Of a stretch of DNA of 6,957 nt, positions 1 through 6,133 are shown piece after piece. This DNA comes from Thermoproteota archaeon (GTDB lineage Archaea > Thermoproteota > Methanomethylicia > Culexarchaeales > Culexmicrobiaceae). The position numbers and the translations under genes were made by a program. How positions within the stretch are numbered: the stretch's first letter is position 1; each line of letters begins with the position of its first letter. The notes under the pieces were generated by a model that did no database searches, was not told the origin of the DNA, and was given only the letters and a program-made list of their open reading frames with translations. The stretch lies in assembly GCA_003649145.1 (NCBI GenBank), contig QMQZ01000012.1:1-6957 (forward strand), in the 5' to 3' direction.

Positions 1-251
1 CTGAGAAAAAGCGTAGTGGTGCACTTAAGGATAAGTTAATCCTTCTGTTGAATAAGCGATTTGATAGAGGATGGTTCACAAGTAAACAGGTAGCTATGGC
101 TTTCTTCGAAGAATATGGTGAAGTTATTCCTGTAAATGTTATTGCAACATATCTTGCACGTTTTCATTATTCAGGCTTATTAGATAGGCAGGGTTCAAGA
201 GCGCGATGGCGTTATCGAATTTCTAAAGAACTTGTAGCCGAGGTTCGCTAA
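1..251 (+). CDS. C-terminal part of a winged-helix-like protein (5' truncated by the window edge)
   Basis: The frame is open from base 3 to a TAA at 249-251, giving about 82 visible residues, and the gene most likely begins outside the window. A TTG at 48 is the only in-frame initiator-like codon. I do not favour it because the residues before it (ALKDKLILLLNKRF) look like the first helix of the same fold and no well-spaced ribosome site precedes it. The visible part reads as helix (LKDKLILLL), a GWFTSKQVA turn-helix, a probable recognition helix (VNVIATYLARFHYSGLL), then a basic strand-rich wing (DRQGSRARWRYRIS). This is the usual order of a winged helix-turn-helix, so DNA or RNA binding is inferred. 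I do not recognise a family. The gene converges on the next one with a 33-base spacer. What lies N-terminal to this domain cannot be seen. Confidence 0.6.
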   Translation, partial: EKKRSGALKDKLILLLNKRFDRGWFTSKQVAMAFFEEYGEVIPVNVIATYLARFHYSGLLDRQGSRARWRYRISKELVAEVR

Positions 252-253
252 CG

Positions 254-262
254 TCTTCTTTT
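254..262 (+). terminator. possible T-rich terminator of the first gene
   Basis: The pyrimidine tract TCTTCTTTT begins three bases after the stop codon of the first gene, within the 33-base convergent spacer. Archaeal RNA polymerase can terminate on short T-rich tracts without a hairpin. The tract is weak, so this is only a suggestion. Confidence 0.25.
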
Positions 263-284
263 AATGCATTATTTTAACAATTTA

Positions 285-998
285 TTATGCTGTGATATTT
301 AATTGTTCTTCAAGCATTACCATTTGCTTAACCTTTTCCGGCACAATGTATGCATAGGGCCAAACTGATTCATCCCTAATTAAAAATCCTTCTTGAGCTA
401 GCTTCTTTAATAGTCTACATGTATGTTCTCTTGCTTTTCCTATTTTTCTTGCGATGCTTGTTCCTCCTCTAAGATCTGGGTTTCGAATTAGAACTTTCAA
501 TATTTGTTTTTCAGTTTGTGTTAATTTTGAATATTTGCTGGCTAAATCCTCTTCTGTGATTGTAGTTGTGACTGTGACTTTTGGTTTTCTTTCAATTTTA
601 GGTTGTGCAACAGTTGGAGTTGTTTTAATAGGGGCTTCAGTTTCTATTGGTTTAGCTGTAGTTCTAGTTGGTATTTCTCTGCTTGGTAATTCTAATGGTT
701 TTACTACCGTTACTGGTTTTTCTTCCCTTATTCCAGTTATTCTTCTTGGAGTTTCTAATCGCGGAGCATAGATTGGAGGTGTTATTCTTCTTTCTTTTTC
801 AAGGATTTCTCCAAGAGTATATTCGATTTTTCTAAAACGTCCTTTAATGTCGGTAATGTATTCTTCAATAATATCTAGTCGTTCTTCTAACATTCTTAAT
901 CTGGCTAGTCTTCTTATTATAAGGTCAAAGTATTCCATGAGGTCTCTTTTTAATTCTTGAATGAGTTTATATAAGTCATCTTGATCTTTCGCTGTCAT
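285..998 (-). CDS. coiled-coil / winged-helix putative transcriptional regulator
   Basis: This is a 237-residue protein of unnamed family in three parts. Residues 5-70 are charged and heptad-like (LYKLIQELKRDL to LGEILEKERR), predicting a coiled coil that would oligomerise it. Residues 73-148 form a Pro/Thr/Lys-rich linker with low-complexity TTT runs. Residues 157-225 match a winged helix: LTQTEKQILKVLI (helix 1), GGTSIARKIG (helix 2), REHTCRLLKKLAQEGFL (recognition helix), then RDESVWPYAYIVP (wing). DNA binding is inferred from this fold. There is no signal peptide or membrane segment. I chose ATG 998 because AAGGAAATGAG lies just upstream and a TTTAAG box at 1046-1052 would start the transcript near 1022. 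That would exclude the longer GTG (1046) and ATG (1028) starts. It is divergent from hypF and convergent with the preceding gene. Other roles, such as chromosome organisation, are possible. Confidence 0.72.
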   Translation of the reverse strand: MTAKDQDDLYKLIQELKRDLMEYFDLIIRRLARLRMLEERLDIIEEYITDIKGRFRKIEYTLGEILEKERRITPPIYAPRLETPRRITGIREEKPVTVVKPLELPSREIPTRTTAKPIETEAPIKTTPTVAQPKIERKPKVTVTTTITEEDLASKYSKLTQTEKQILKVLIRNPDLRGGTSIARKIGKAREHTCRLLKKLAQEGFLIRDESVWPYAYIVPEKVKQMVMLEEQLNITA

Positions 999-1045
999 AT
1001 TCTCATTTCCTTTCTTGTTTCGTTGCATAATTATGTAACTTCTCA

Positions 1046-1061
1046 CTTAAAGCTCTTTTGC
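1046..1061 (-). promoter_or_regulatory. putative TATA/BRE promoter of the winged-helix gene
   Basis: On the minus strand the order is GCAAAAGAG (1061-1053, purine-rich and BRE-like) followed by CTTTAAG (1052-1046). A box centred near 1049 predicts transcription from about 1022. That gives a leader of roughly 24 bases carrying the AAGGAAATGAG ribosome site before ATG 998. The call rests on spacing and composition only. Confidence 0.4.
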
Positions 1062-1071
1062 ACACTGAGAT

Positions 1072-1085
1072 ATGTGTCGTCACAT
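1072..1085. promoter_or_regulatory. inverted repeat ATGTG-TCGT-CACAT, operator-like
   Basis: This is a perfect 5-base inverted repeat with a 4-base spacer. Its core TGTGTCGTCACA (1073-1084) agrees at 9 of 12 positions with TGTCACGTTACA at 1239-1250 on the hypF side. It sits about 20 bases upstream of the putative TATA box of the winged-helix gene, a reasonable place for an activator or autoregulatory site. The binding protein is unknown. Confidence 0.4.
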
Positions 1086-1238
1086 CAAATTAAGTTTATG
1101 GTGTTCTCAAGGTAATGGCTTGAAGTTGATTCTATTGATTAATCTTCGTTTTATTATGCTTTATTGATTATGCCTGTTGCACCCCATCCTTACTGTTGTA
1201 TCATTTATCGACATTGAAGTGTTGCATAAATCACAATA

Positions 1239-1250
1239 TGTCACGTTACA
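1239..1250. promoter_or_regulatory. TGTCACGTTACA near-palindrome abutting the hypF TATA box
   Basis: The 12-mer is near-palindromic (10 of 12 positions match its own complement) and touches the putative hypF TATA box at 1251. It therefore occupies the position where TFB contacts DNA. Its first ten bases recur exactly, inverted, at 3660-3669 just after the hypF stop. A protein bound here could block or recruit the basal factors. This is inference from position and repetition. Confidence 0.4.
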
Positions 1251-1259
1251 TTTAAATTT
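1251..1259 (+). promoter_or_regulatory. putative TATA box of hypF
   Basis: TTTAAATTT is the best archaeal TATA-like stretch upstream of hypF. It predicts a transcript starting near 1280 and a leader of about 38 bases, long enough to include the GAGGT ribosome site at 1307-1311. A second, weaker candidate is CTTAAAT at 1273-1279. Confidence 0.42.
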
Positions 1260-1306
1260 GTGTATCATAATGCTTAAATGACTTGTTGGATAACCACTTA
1301 TGCTTA

Positions 1307-1311
1307 GAGGT
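1307..1311 (+). promoter_or_regulatory. ribosome binding site that fixes the hypF start
   Basis: GAGGT lies six bases before ATG 1318 and matches the archaeal anti-Shine-Dalgarno sequence well. An earlier in-frame ATG at 1300 has no comparable site and would bury this one inside the coding sequence. Confidence 0.7.
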
Positions 1312-1317
1312 TCTCAA

Positions 1318-3651
1318 ATGCTGCGCAGGGCCGTCATTCATGTGAGTGGAATAGTTCAAGGCGTAGGTTTTAGGCCATTTGTTTATAGGTTAGCTATACA
1401 TCACAATCTAAAAGGTTATGTTTTAAATTTAGGTGATGCTGGCGTAGAAATCGTATTAGAGGGCGAAGATTCTGCGATAAATGAATTTGTTGAAGATTTA
1501 AAGAGCAAAAAGCATCCAACTGCTCGAATTGATTATTTAAAGATAACTTTGATGCAATATAAAGGTGAATTCAATGATTTCAAAATTGAAACTAGTTCTC
1601 CTAGAACTTCTCAAGTTCTCTCGACTGTACCTCCTGATGTAGGAATATGCGATGATTGCATAGCTGACATTTTAACTCCGGGCCGGCGATGGTACCATTA
1701 TCCTTTTACATGTTGTGCTGTTTGCGGGCCGCGCTTCACCGTGATATGTGATTTACCATATGACCGTGAGCGCACATCTATGGTTGACTTCCCTTTATGT
1801 AGAGACTGCCTAAAAGAGTATGAAGATCCTTTAGATCGTCGATATCATGCTGAAGGTATTTGCTGTCCTATATGCGGCCCACAAATGTTCCTCTATGATA
1901 ATAAGGGAGATCTAGTAGATGATAGTAACCCCATAGTCACAGCAGCAAAGCTTCTCAGTGAAAAATATATCATAGCCGTTAAAGGAATTGGAGGTTTTCA
2001 CATAGCTGCAACTGCAGTTGATGATGATGTGGTCTTAGAATTGCGTAGAAGGAGGAAACGAAAGTCCAGGCCCTTCGCAGTGATGTCTCCTGATATTCCT
2101 ACCATTCGTACTTATGCAATTGTAAGCGAACAAGAAGAAAAGCTATTAAAATCATATCAGAGACCAATTGTCCTGCTACGGAAGTCTCCTGGTTACTATT
2201 TATCTAAATGGGTTTCACCAGGATTACATAATGTTGGTGTTATGCTGCCGTACACTGGAATTCACCTTCTGCTTTTACATTATTGTCATGAACCTGCATT
2301 AATTATGACGAGTGGAAATATTCCTGGAGAGCCGATGGTAATAGATAATGCTAATGCTTTTAGAAGTCTAGGTAATATAGTTGATTACTTCTTAGTTCAT
2401 AATCGTAGAATTGTGAATAGGTGTGACGATTCAGTGTTACGTGTGACCTCAAACTTACCTACCTTCATTCGAAGGTCACGGGGTTATGCTCCAACTCCTA
2501 TACATTTAGATACATTAAAGTCTAACGTAACGGTACTTTCTCTTGGAGCAGAGCTTCAAGTGACTGGCGCGCTCTTAAGAGAAGATAAATGCTTTCTAAC
2601 ACAGCATATAGGTGATGTAGATAATTATAGTGCACTGAACTTCCTAAAAGATGCCTTATCATTCCTATTAAAAGTTACCAGAACTAAGCATATAGATGTT
2701 GTTGTCTGCGATCTTCATCCAAACTTTTCTACGACCAGGCTGGCTCAATTGCTTGCTGAAAAGTATAATGCTGAATTAATTCAAATTCAACACCATTTTG
2801 CGCATCTATCTTCTCTCATAGCCGAGTCAGGCGTGTCATTAGATGATCCAGTTGTAGGTATTGTTATAGATGGCTATGGTTATGGATTAGATGGTACTGC
2901 CTGGGGTGGCGAAATAATTCTCTATAAAGATGGTGAATTCGAGAGACTTGGGCATTTGAGATATCAGCCAATGCCCGGCGGCGACGCATCAGCTAAATAT
3001 CCGGCCCGGATGCTAGCAGGCATGCTTTCAACTATTCTTCCTCTTAGAGAAGTCCGTGATTTTCTAATGTCACATTGTTTAGATGGTTTTAAACATGGTG
3101 CTGCAGAGCTAGATGCTGTTCTCAAACAATTAGCCAAAGATTTTAACGTTCCAAGAACCTCTAGTTTGGGTAGAGTACTTGATGCTTTCTCTGCATTATT
3201 TGGTCTATGCTATGAGCGGACATATGAAGGTGAACCGGCAATGAAACTTGAATCATTCGCATTAAGTGCTTCAAAGTCATCGTCTATTAACATAAACACC
3301 CCACTAATCTTAGACAAAACTATAACAATTAATGTTAATGATCTACTGAGACAAGTCATAAACCTAATAGAATCTAAAGAAACAATCCCTGCAAATATAA
3401 TTGCCAGAGAAATCCATAGATCTTTAGCAAAAGCCCTTGCAGAAGCCGCTATACAAGTAGCTGAAAGCGTAGACACCCATCTCATAGGTATATCGGGAGG
3501 GGCGGCAGTTAATGATCTAATAGTGTCAACTATTGAAAATGAAGTTCGCAAGAATGGCTACAAGTTACTAAGACATCGCTCAGTACCCCCAGGAGATGGA
3601 GGAATTTCACTTGGCCAAGCATTCGCAGCTTCATTAAAATACCAACATTAA
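1318..3651 (+). CDS. hypF: HypF carbamoyltransferase, [NiFe]-hydrogenase maturation
   Basis: HypF uses carbamoyl phosphate and ATP to make carbamoyl-AMP, then places the carbamoyl group on the C-terminal cysteine of HypE. HypE dehydrates it to the cyanide ligand of the [NiFe] centre. It acts in the cytoplasm. All domains are present in 777 residues, the usual length. An acylphosphatase domain (1-90) has GIVQGVGFRPF with catalytic Arg19 and Asn37. Two zinc fingers follow (Cys111/114/133/136 and Cys161/164/183/186, with PYDRERTSM between). The YrdC-like domain (about 200-390) has KSRPFAVM, TSGNIPGEPM and NRCDDSVLR. The Kae1-like domain (about 400-777) has LGAEL, TQHIGDVDN, metal-site HHFAH (492-496), DGYGYGLDGTAWGGE (518-532), SGGAAVN and PPGDGG (757-762). 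No catalytic residue appears lost. No other hyp or hydrogenase gene is in view, so it stands alone here. The 18-base longer form from ATG 1300 is less likely. Confidence 0.97.
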   Translation: MLRRAVIHVSGIVQGVGFRPFVYRLAIHHNLKGYVLNLGDAGVEIVLEGEDSAINEFVEDLKSKKHPTARIDYLKITLMQYKGEFNDFKIETSSPRTSQVLSTVPPDVGICDDCIADILTPGRRWYHYPFTCCAVCGPRFTVICDLPYDRERTSMVDFPLCRDCLKEYEDPLDRRYHAEGICCPICGPQMFLYDNKGDLVDDSNPIVTAAKLLSEKYIIAVKGIGGFHIAATAVDDDVVLELRRRRKRKSRPFAVMSPDIPTIRTYAIVSEQEEKLLKSYQRPIVLLRKSPGYYLSKWVSPGLHNVGVMLPYTGIHLLLLHYCHEPALIMTSGNIPGEPMVIDNANAFRSLGNIVDYFLVHNRRIVNRCDDSVLRVTSNLPTFIRRSRGYAPTPIHLDTLKSNVTVLSLGAELQVTGALLREDKCFLTQHIGDVDNYSALNFLKDALSFLLKVTRTKHIDVVVCDLHPNFSTTRLAQLLAEKYNAELIQIQHHFAHLSSLIAESGVSLDDPVVGIVIDGYGYGLDGTAWGGEIILYKDGEFERLGHLRYQPMPGGDASAKYPARMLAGMLSTILPLREVRDFLMSHCLDGFKHGAAELDAVLKQLAKDFNVPRTSSLGRVLDAFSALFGLCYERTYEGEPAMKLESFALSASKSSSININTPLILDKTITINVNDLLRQVINLIESKETIPANIIAREIHRSLAKALAEAAIQVAESVDTHLIGISGGAAVNDLIVSTIENEVRKNGYKLLRHRSVPPGDGGISLGQAFAASLKYQH

Positions 3652-3657
3652 TTTATT

Positions 3658-3669
3658 GATAACGTGACA
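3658..3669. repeat. inverted copy of the hypF promoter element
   Basis: TAACGTGACA (3660-3669) is the exact reverse complement of TGTCACGTTA at 1239-1248. It begins nine bases after the hypF stop. Several TCACA steps follow up to 3700. One of these stretches, ATCACAATAGTCACATTA (3678-3695), also resembles the sequence at 1230-1248 in direct orientation. It may be a second binding site of the same protein or a remnant of repeat-flanked insertion. Confidence 0.35.
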
Positions 3670-3708
3670 CAAATCACATCACAATAGTCACATTATCACA
3701 CTTTTAAG

Positions 3709-3724
3709 ACCATCAATTAATGGT
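3709..3724. repeat. 16-base palindrome, copy 1
   Basis: ACCATCAATTAATGGT differs from copy 3 at two positions in its centre. The outer five bases on each side pair perfectly. It overlaps the end of a TTTTAAG box at 3702-3708 that could act as a promoter into the gap. Confidence 0.45.
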
Positions 3725-3871
3725 TAATGACTCTGAGTAGAGCGTCAGAAATATACATAACGTCCATGATTTTTATGCATTTCTGTTGAATTCTGCATCC
3801 CCATAAACTTAGGTGTGATTTTCGCTATAATCCGAATTGACCGGAATAATCCTGATGCTGCTCTGTTTAGT

Positions 3872-3887
3872 ATCATCAGTTGATGGT
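3872..3887. repeat. 16-base palindrome, copy 2
   Basis: ATCATCAGTTGATGGT has one change from copy 3 (C to T at the second base). As RNA this change keeps pairing through a U-G wobble. CATCAGTTGATGGTGA (3874-3889) is repeated exactly at 4142-4157. Confidence 0.5.
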
Positions 3888-4139
3888 GATCCACTCTGAA
3901 TCAGAAAAAATTCAATTTACGCGGGGCTGTACACTTAGGTTCACTGGTATTGCTATCTCGGTTACACTACCTGCTACTAACTCTGTATATAGCTACGGCT
4001 CAGATTGAAAACCATGTCTATAATGCAGTTTAGCAAAGAGTTTGTCACGCCAATAAGTTTTGCCTAGGCCTAGAGGTATCTTTCCAGTTTTATCACTGTA
4101 ATTCTGAATTCGATAGGGTGCGGATGTGGTTTTCATCAG

Positions 4140-4155
4140 ACCATCAGTTGATGGT
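4140..4155. repeat. 16-base palindrome, copy 3
   Basis: ACCATCAGTTGATGGT is a perfect palindrome (7-base arms around GT), or as RNA a 6-base-pair stem with an AGUU loop. It stands just before the AT-rich end of the gap. Confidence 0.5.
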
Positions 4156-4187
4156 GAGTGAATGTGGAAGGGGTTGTTGTTTAATAC

Positions 4188-4250
4188 TTTTTATTTTGGT
4201 TAAAATATTAACAAAATATTTAACATTTTATTATTTTATTTTTATTCAAA
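4188..4250. terminator. AT-rich terminator-like segment between convergent genes
   Basis: On the plus strand there is a T5 run (4188-4192), then an AT-only imperfect inverted repeat (GTTAAAATATT at 4199-4209 against AATATTTAAC at 4215-4224), then a T-rich tract (about 4226-4246). For minus-strand transcripts leaving the DUF2070 gene, the complement of 4199-4220 also offers T4 runs. T-rich tracts are enough for archaeal termination. The exact ends are not visible from sequence. Confidence 0.38.
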
Positions 4251-4263
4251 CTTAAATATTTAT

Positions 4264-6075
4264 TTAGATTAAAAGTATTAAGACGGATGTCACAATTGCT
4301 AAGGAGTATGCGATAACTGCTACTTGTTTAGCAGTTATCAAAGATATCTCAATTGCCTGAGAGATCTTCTGTAAGAGGTTTTCGCCTAGAACCTTCACTT
4401 CTTGGACGGTTACTGATTCTATCGTGTATGCAACATCTGATAGATTTTCTAGTGCATCTCTTGCTACTTCAGTTGCGTACTCTATGAGCTTACTTTGGCT
4501 CACTAATTCGCCTACAGGATGATAGCCTCTAGCTACTGTTGTTAATGCATTTACGCTGTGCGTGTCTGTAGTTAGCACTTCTGCTTCTTCTAGCCCCATA
4601 GACTTAAGTGCTTGCAAGACTTTTTCTCTGAATTCTGGTATCATATTGTTTCCGTCAAATATTATTGCTGCAAACCTCTTTCCACTGCATTCAATAATTG
4701 TTCCTATTACTCCTCCCCTTCCTATTCCCTGTTTTTCAGTGTACTCTGTTATTTCCCTTTGTGCTATTCCAATTTTTAATGGGTGGCGTCCTGCTGCTAT
4801 CGCTTTTTTCAAGGCTTTTTTGGCTGCTTCAACTAGCCCTTCATAATCATTGGTGTTTAAGGTTTCTGTGTCGTTGATGCTGTTATGTGCATCGATTACT
4901 ATCGCTCTTTTAAGTCCCAGTTTTCTTGCTTCACGATTTATTTTTTCTTCAACCCACTTAGGTGGGTCTTCCGTTAGTCTAGGTGCTCGGGTGATTATTA
5001 TTAATGCTGTATCTCCATAGCATTGACAATACGCTGTTGCTCTTCCTTGCTTTGCTTTCATGACTGGAGTTGCGGTTAGTGTTTTGGGCTTGACTTTTTT
5101 CACCATTTTCCTTATTGCATTTAGAACTTTATGGCAATCTTCTTCACTTGTTAAGTCCTCTTCATGGCTTGAAGCTCCATGTAAGACTGCCGCTATAATA
5201 CCTTCTTCCAAAAGGACTTCTATTATCCTTGATGGCAATTGGCTACTCCCTATGTTTCTAAACGGGCCGAAGTGGAAGGAGGGTATGATCATTGCGTATT
5301 TTGGCTTCGCATCCTCTTTAGAGAAAAATACTATGCCCGTTATTTCCACGTCTTTTTTATTTGCATGTTCACTTAGTATGTGTTCTAACGTTTCTTTTCT
5401 TCCTGTTAGCCAATTTTGTATGAATGCTCTAAATAGCCTTGTACCGCTAATGCCTACACTTTTGGATACGCGGGAATCTATTGCTTCCAGTAGGCACCAT
5501 GAACTGATGGTGAGTGAACCTGTAACATAAACTAACCTTGCGAGAGTTGGTAATAAATCATGAAATTCAAGTGTTCTCAAGAAGTATAACGCGGTGAGAA
5601 TGCTGAATAGTGGTTGTGTAAGTGCGCCTAGTAATACCCCTACTTTATCTTCTTCTAGAGCTCTAATTGCAAGATATCTTGATGATAGCATAACTCCACA
5701 GCTCAAAAGTATCGCCGCTTCTTCTATTCTCGGATTTTTAATCAGCACCGATAGTGTGACTCCTGTGATGTGAATAATGCCTGCAAAAAGAACGCTGTAT
5801 AATGCTAGTCCAGCTAGTCGCCTAATTGTTAGAACTTTTCGCCTCACTATTACTGCTGTTAGTGGTGTTGAAATTAGTGCTGGAATCAAGTAATAGAAAA
5901 TTCCGACAAGCAAGCCTACTCTAAGCGTCTGCTCACCTATAATACCTACCTTAGCAAGCTCAGTTACTACTCCAAACGATGTGCTGTAAATTGCCGTTTT
6001 AATTATTATGGTTTTAAGTGATGGTAAGCTAAAGAGTAGCTTGTATCTTCTTGCAATTTGCTCTGAGGCTTGCAT
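4264..6075 (-). CDS. DUF2070 family membrane protein with large cytosolic-type domain
   Basis: This 603-residue protein matches the archaeal DUF2070 family, whose function is unknown to me. The N-terminal third carries about six hydrophobic segments (roughly 22-38, 54-77, 87-112, 119-140, 145-169, 177-196), and the last 20 residues form one more (582-603). The soluble part between (about 210-575) holds the family motifs: IPSFHFGPFRNIGSS (264-278), HGASSHEEDL (299-308), DAHN (395-398), GRGG (452-455), DGNNM (474-478) and TDTH (503-506). So many conserved His/Asp/Asn look like a metal-dependent enzyme site, which is my inference. I recall HPGPF as the usual form of the first motif; here it is HFGPF. 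Start ATG 6075 is chosen because AGGTGG lies five bases upstream. A GTG at 6084 is in frame, but its GTG is part of that same ribosome site. It is divergent from ZPR1 with 66 bases between. Confidence 0.9.
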   Translation of the reverse strand: MQASEQIARRYKLLFSLPSLKTIIIKTAIYSTSFGVVTELAKVGIIGEQTLRVGLLVGIFYYLIPALISTPLTAVIVRRKVLTIRRLAGLALYSVLFAGIIHITGVTLSVLIKNPRIEEAAILLSCGVMLSSRYLAIRALEEDKVGVLLGALTQPLFSILTALYFLRTLEFHDLLPTLARLVYVTGSLTISSWCLLEAIDSRVSKSVGISGTRLFRAFIQNWLTGRKETLEHILSEHANKKDVEITGIVFFSKEDAKPKYAMIIPSFHFGPFRNIGSSQLPSRIIEVLLEEGIIAAVLHGASSHEEDLTSEEDCHKVLNAIRKMVKKVKPKTLTATPVMKAKQGRATAYCQCYGDTALIIITRAPRLTEDPPKWVEEKINREARKLGLKRAIVIDAHNSINDTETLNTNDYEGLVEAAKKALKKAIAAGRHPLKIGIAQREITEYTEKQGIGRGGVIGTIIECSGKRFAAIIFDGNNMIPEFREKVLQALKSMGLEEAEVLTTDTHSVNALTTVARGYHPVGELVSQSKLIEYATEVARDALENLSDVAYTIESVTVQEVKVLGENLLQKISQAIEISLITAKQVAVIAYSLAIVTSVLILLI

Positions 6076-6080
6076 TTTTT

Positions 6081-6086
6081 CCACCT
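6081..6086 (-). promoter_or_regulatory. ribosome binding site deciding the DUF2070 start
   Basis: AGGTGG on the minus strand is followed by five A residues and then ATG (6075-6073). The spacing is standard, and it removes the GTG at 6084, which lies inside the motif, as a likely initiator. Confidence 0.65.
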
Positions 6087-6129
6087 AACTTTAGAATTTC
6101 TTTTAAGTGAGCTTCCTTAACTATATTCT

Positions 6130-6133
6130 GGTG
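6130..6133 (+). promoter_or_regulatory. ribosome binding site supporting the ZPR1 TTG start
   Basis: GGTG ends eight bases before TTG 6142. The frame has a TAA at 6118-6120 and no ATG or GTG between it and 6142, so TTG is the only initiator that keeps the first zinc-finger cysteines. Confidence 0.5.

Larger units (their letters stand above)
999..1317. other. divergent regulatory region between the winged-helix gene and hypF
   Basis: These 319 bases hold no credible protein gene. They contain an outward promoter-like box for each neighbour (listed separately) and two copies of a TGTnnCGTnACA-like motif, one towards each gene. The central part (about 1090-1225) is AT-rich, and I see no clear structure in it apart from short TTGATT repeats. 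Confidence 0.6.
3652..4263. other. 612-base non-coding gap between convergent genes, content unexplained
   Basis: hypF (+) and the DUF2070 gene (-) end towards each other here, so neither needs a promoter in the gap, yet it is the longest non-coding stretch of the window. Every frame I read is broken by stops within about 35 codons and none has a start with a ribosome site. I see no tRNA, RNase P or SRP RNA signature. It does hold three copies of a 16-base palindrome, a TCACA-rich segment at 3661-3700, a diverged repeat of about 120 bases, a 10-base palindrome CTAGGCCTAG (4064-4073), and a short hairpin AGC-TACG-GCT (3991-4000) with a UNCG-type loop. The middle (about 3830-4175) is clearly less AT-rich than the last 90 bases. 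An RNA gene or a decayed element are the main possibilities. Confidence 0.55.

Noticed and set aside
48..251. A complete 67-residue gene starting at TTG 48
   Set aside because: The frame is open to the window edge, and the preceding residues continue the same helix. No well-spaced ribosome site precedes TTG 48, so a truncated longer gene is more likely.
454..771. A plus-strand reading frame of 105 codons
   Set aside because: It is antisense to the linker of the winged-helix gene. Its hydrophobic Val/Leu/Ser-rich translation is what the complement of a Pro/Thr/Lys-rich linker gives, and it lacks a ribosome site.
1300..1317. hypF starting at ATG 1300
   Set aside because: The six extra residues are not part of the acylphosphatase domain, and the good GAGGT site lies between this codon and ATG 1318.
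3767..3883. A short plus-strand frame in the gap ending IRIDRNNPDAALFSIIS before TGA 3881
   Set aside because: It has only about 35 codons between stops, no ATG, and no supported GTG start. It resembles no family I know.
3852..3900. Possible C/D-box guide RNA (TGATGC, TGATGG, CTGA words)
   Set aside because: The C-type boxes deviate from the consensus, no D' box is present at a usable distance, and the words are largely explained by the palindrome repeat.
3904..4080. tRNA, RNase P RNA or SRP RNA
   Set aside because: I found no T-loop with matching acceptor arms and none of the conserved core words of the large RNAs on either strand by eye.
3652..4263. An insertion sequence or CRISPR array
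   Set aside because: There is no transposase frame, no terminal inverted repeats with target duplication, and the 16-base repeats are unevenly spaced (163 and 268 bases), unlike an array.
5060..5530. A plus-strand frame of 156 codons (and another at 4562-4846)
   Set aside because: Both are antisense to well-conserved DUF2070 motifs and have no supporting ribosome site or recognisable domain.
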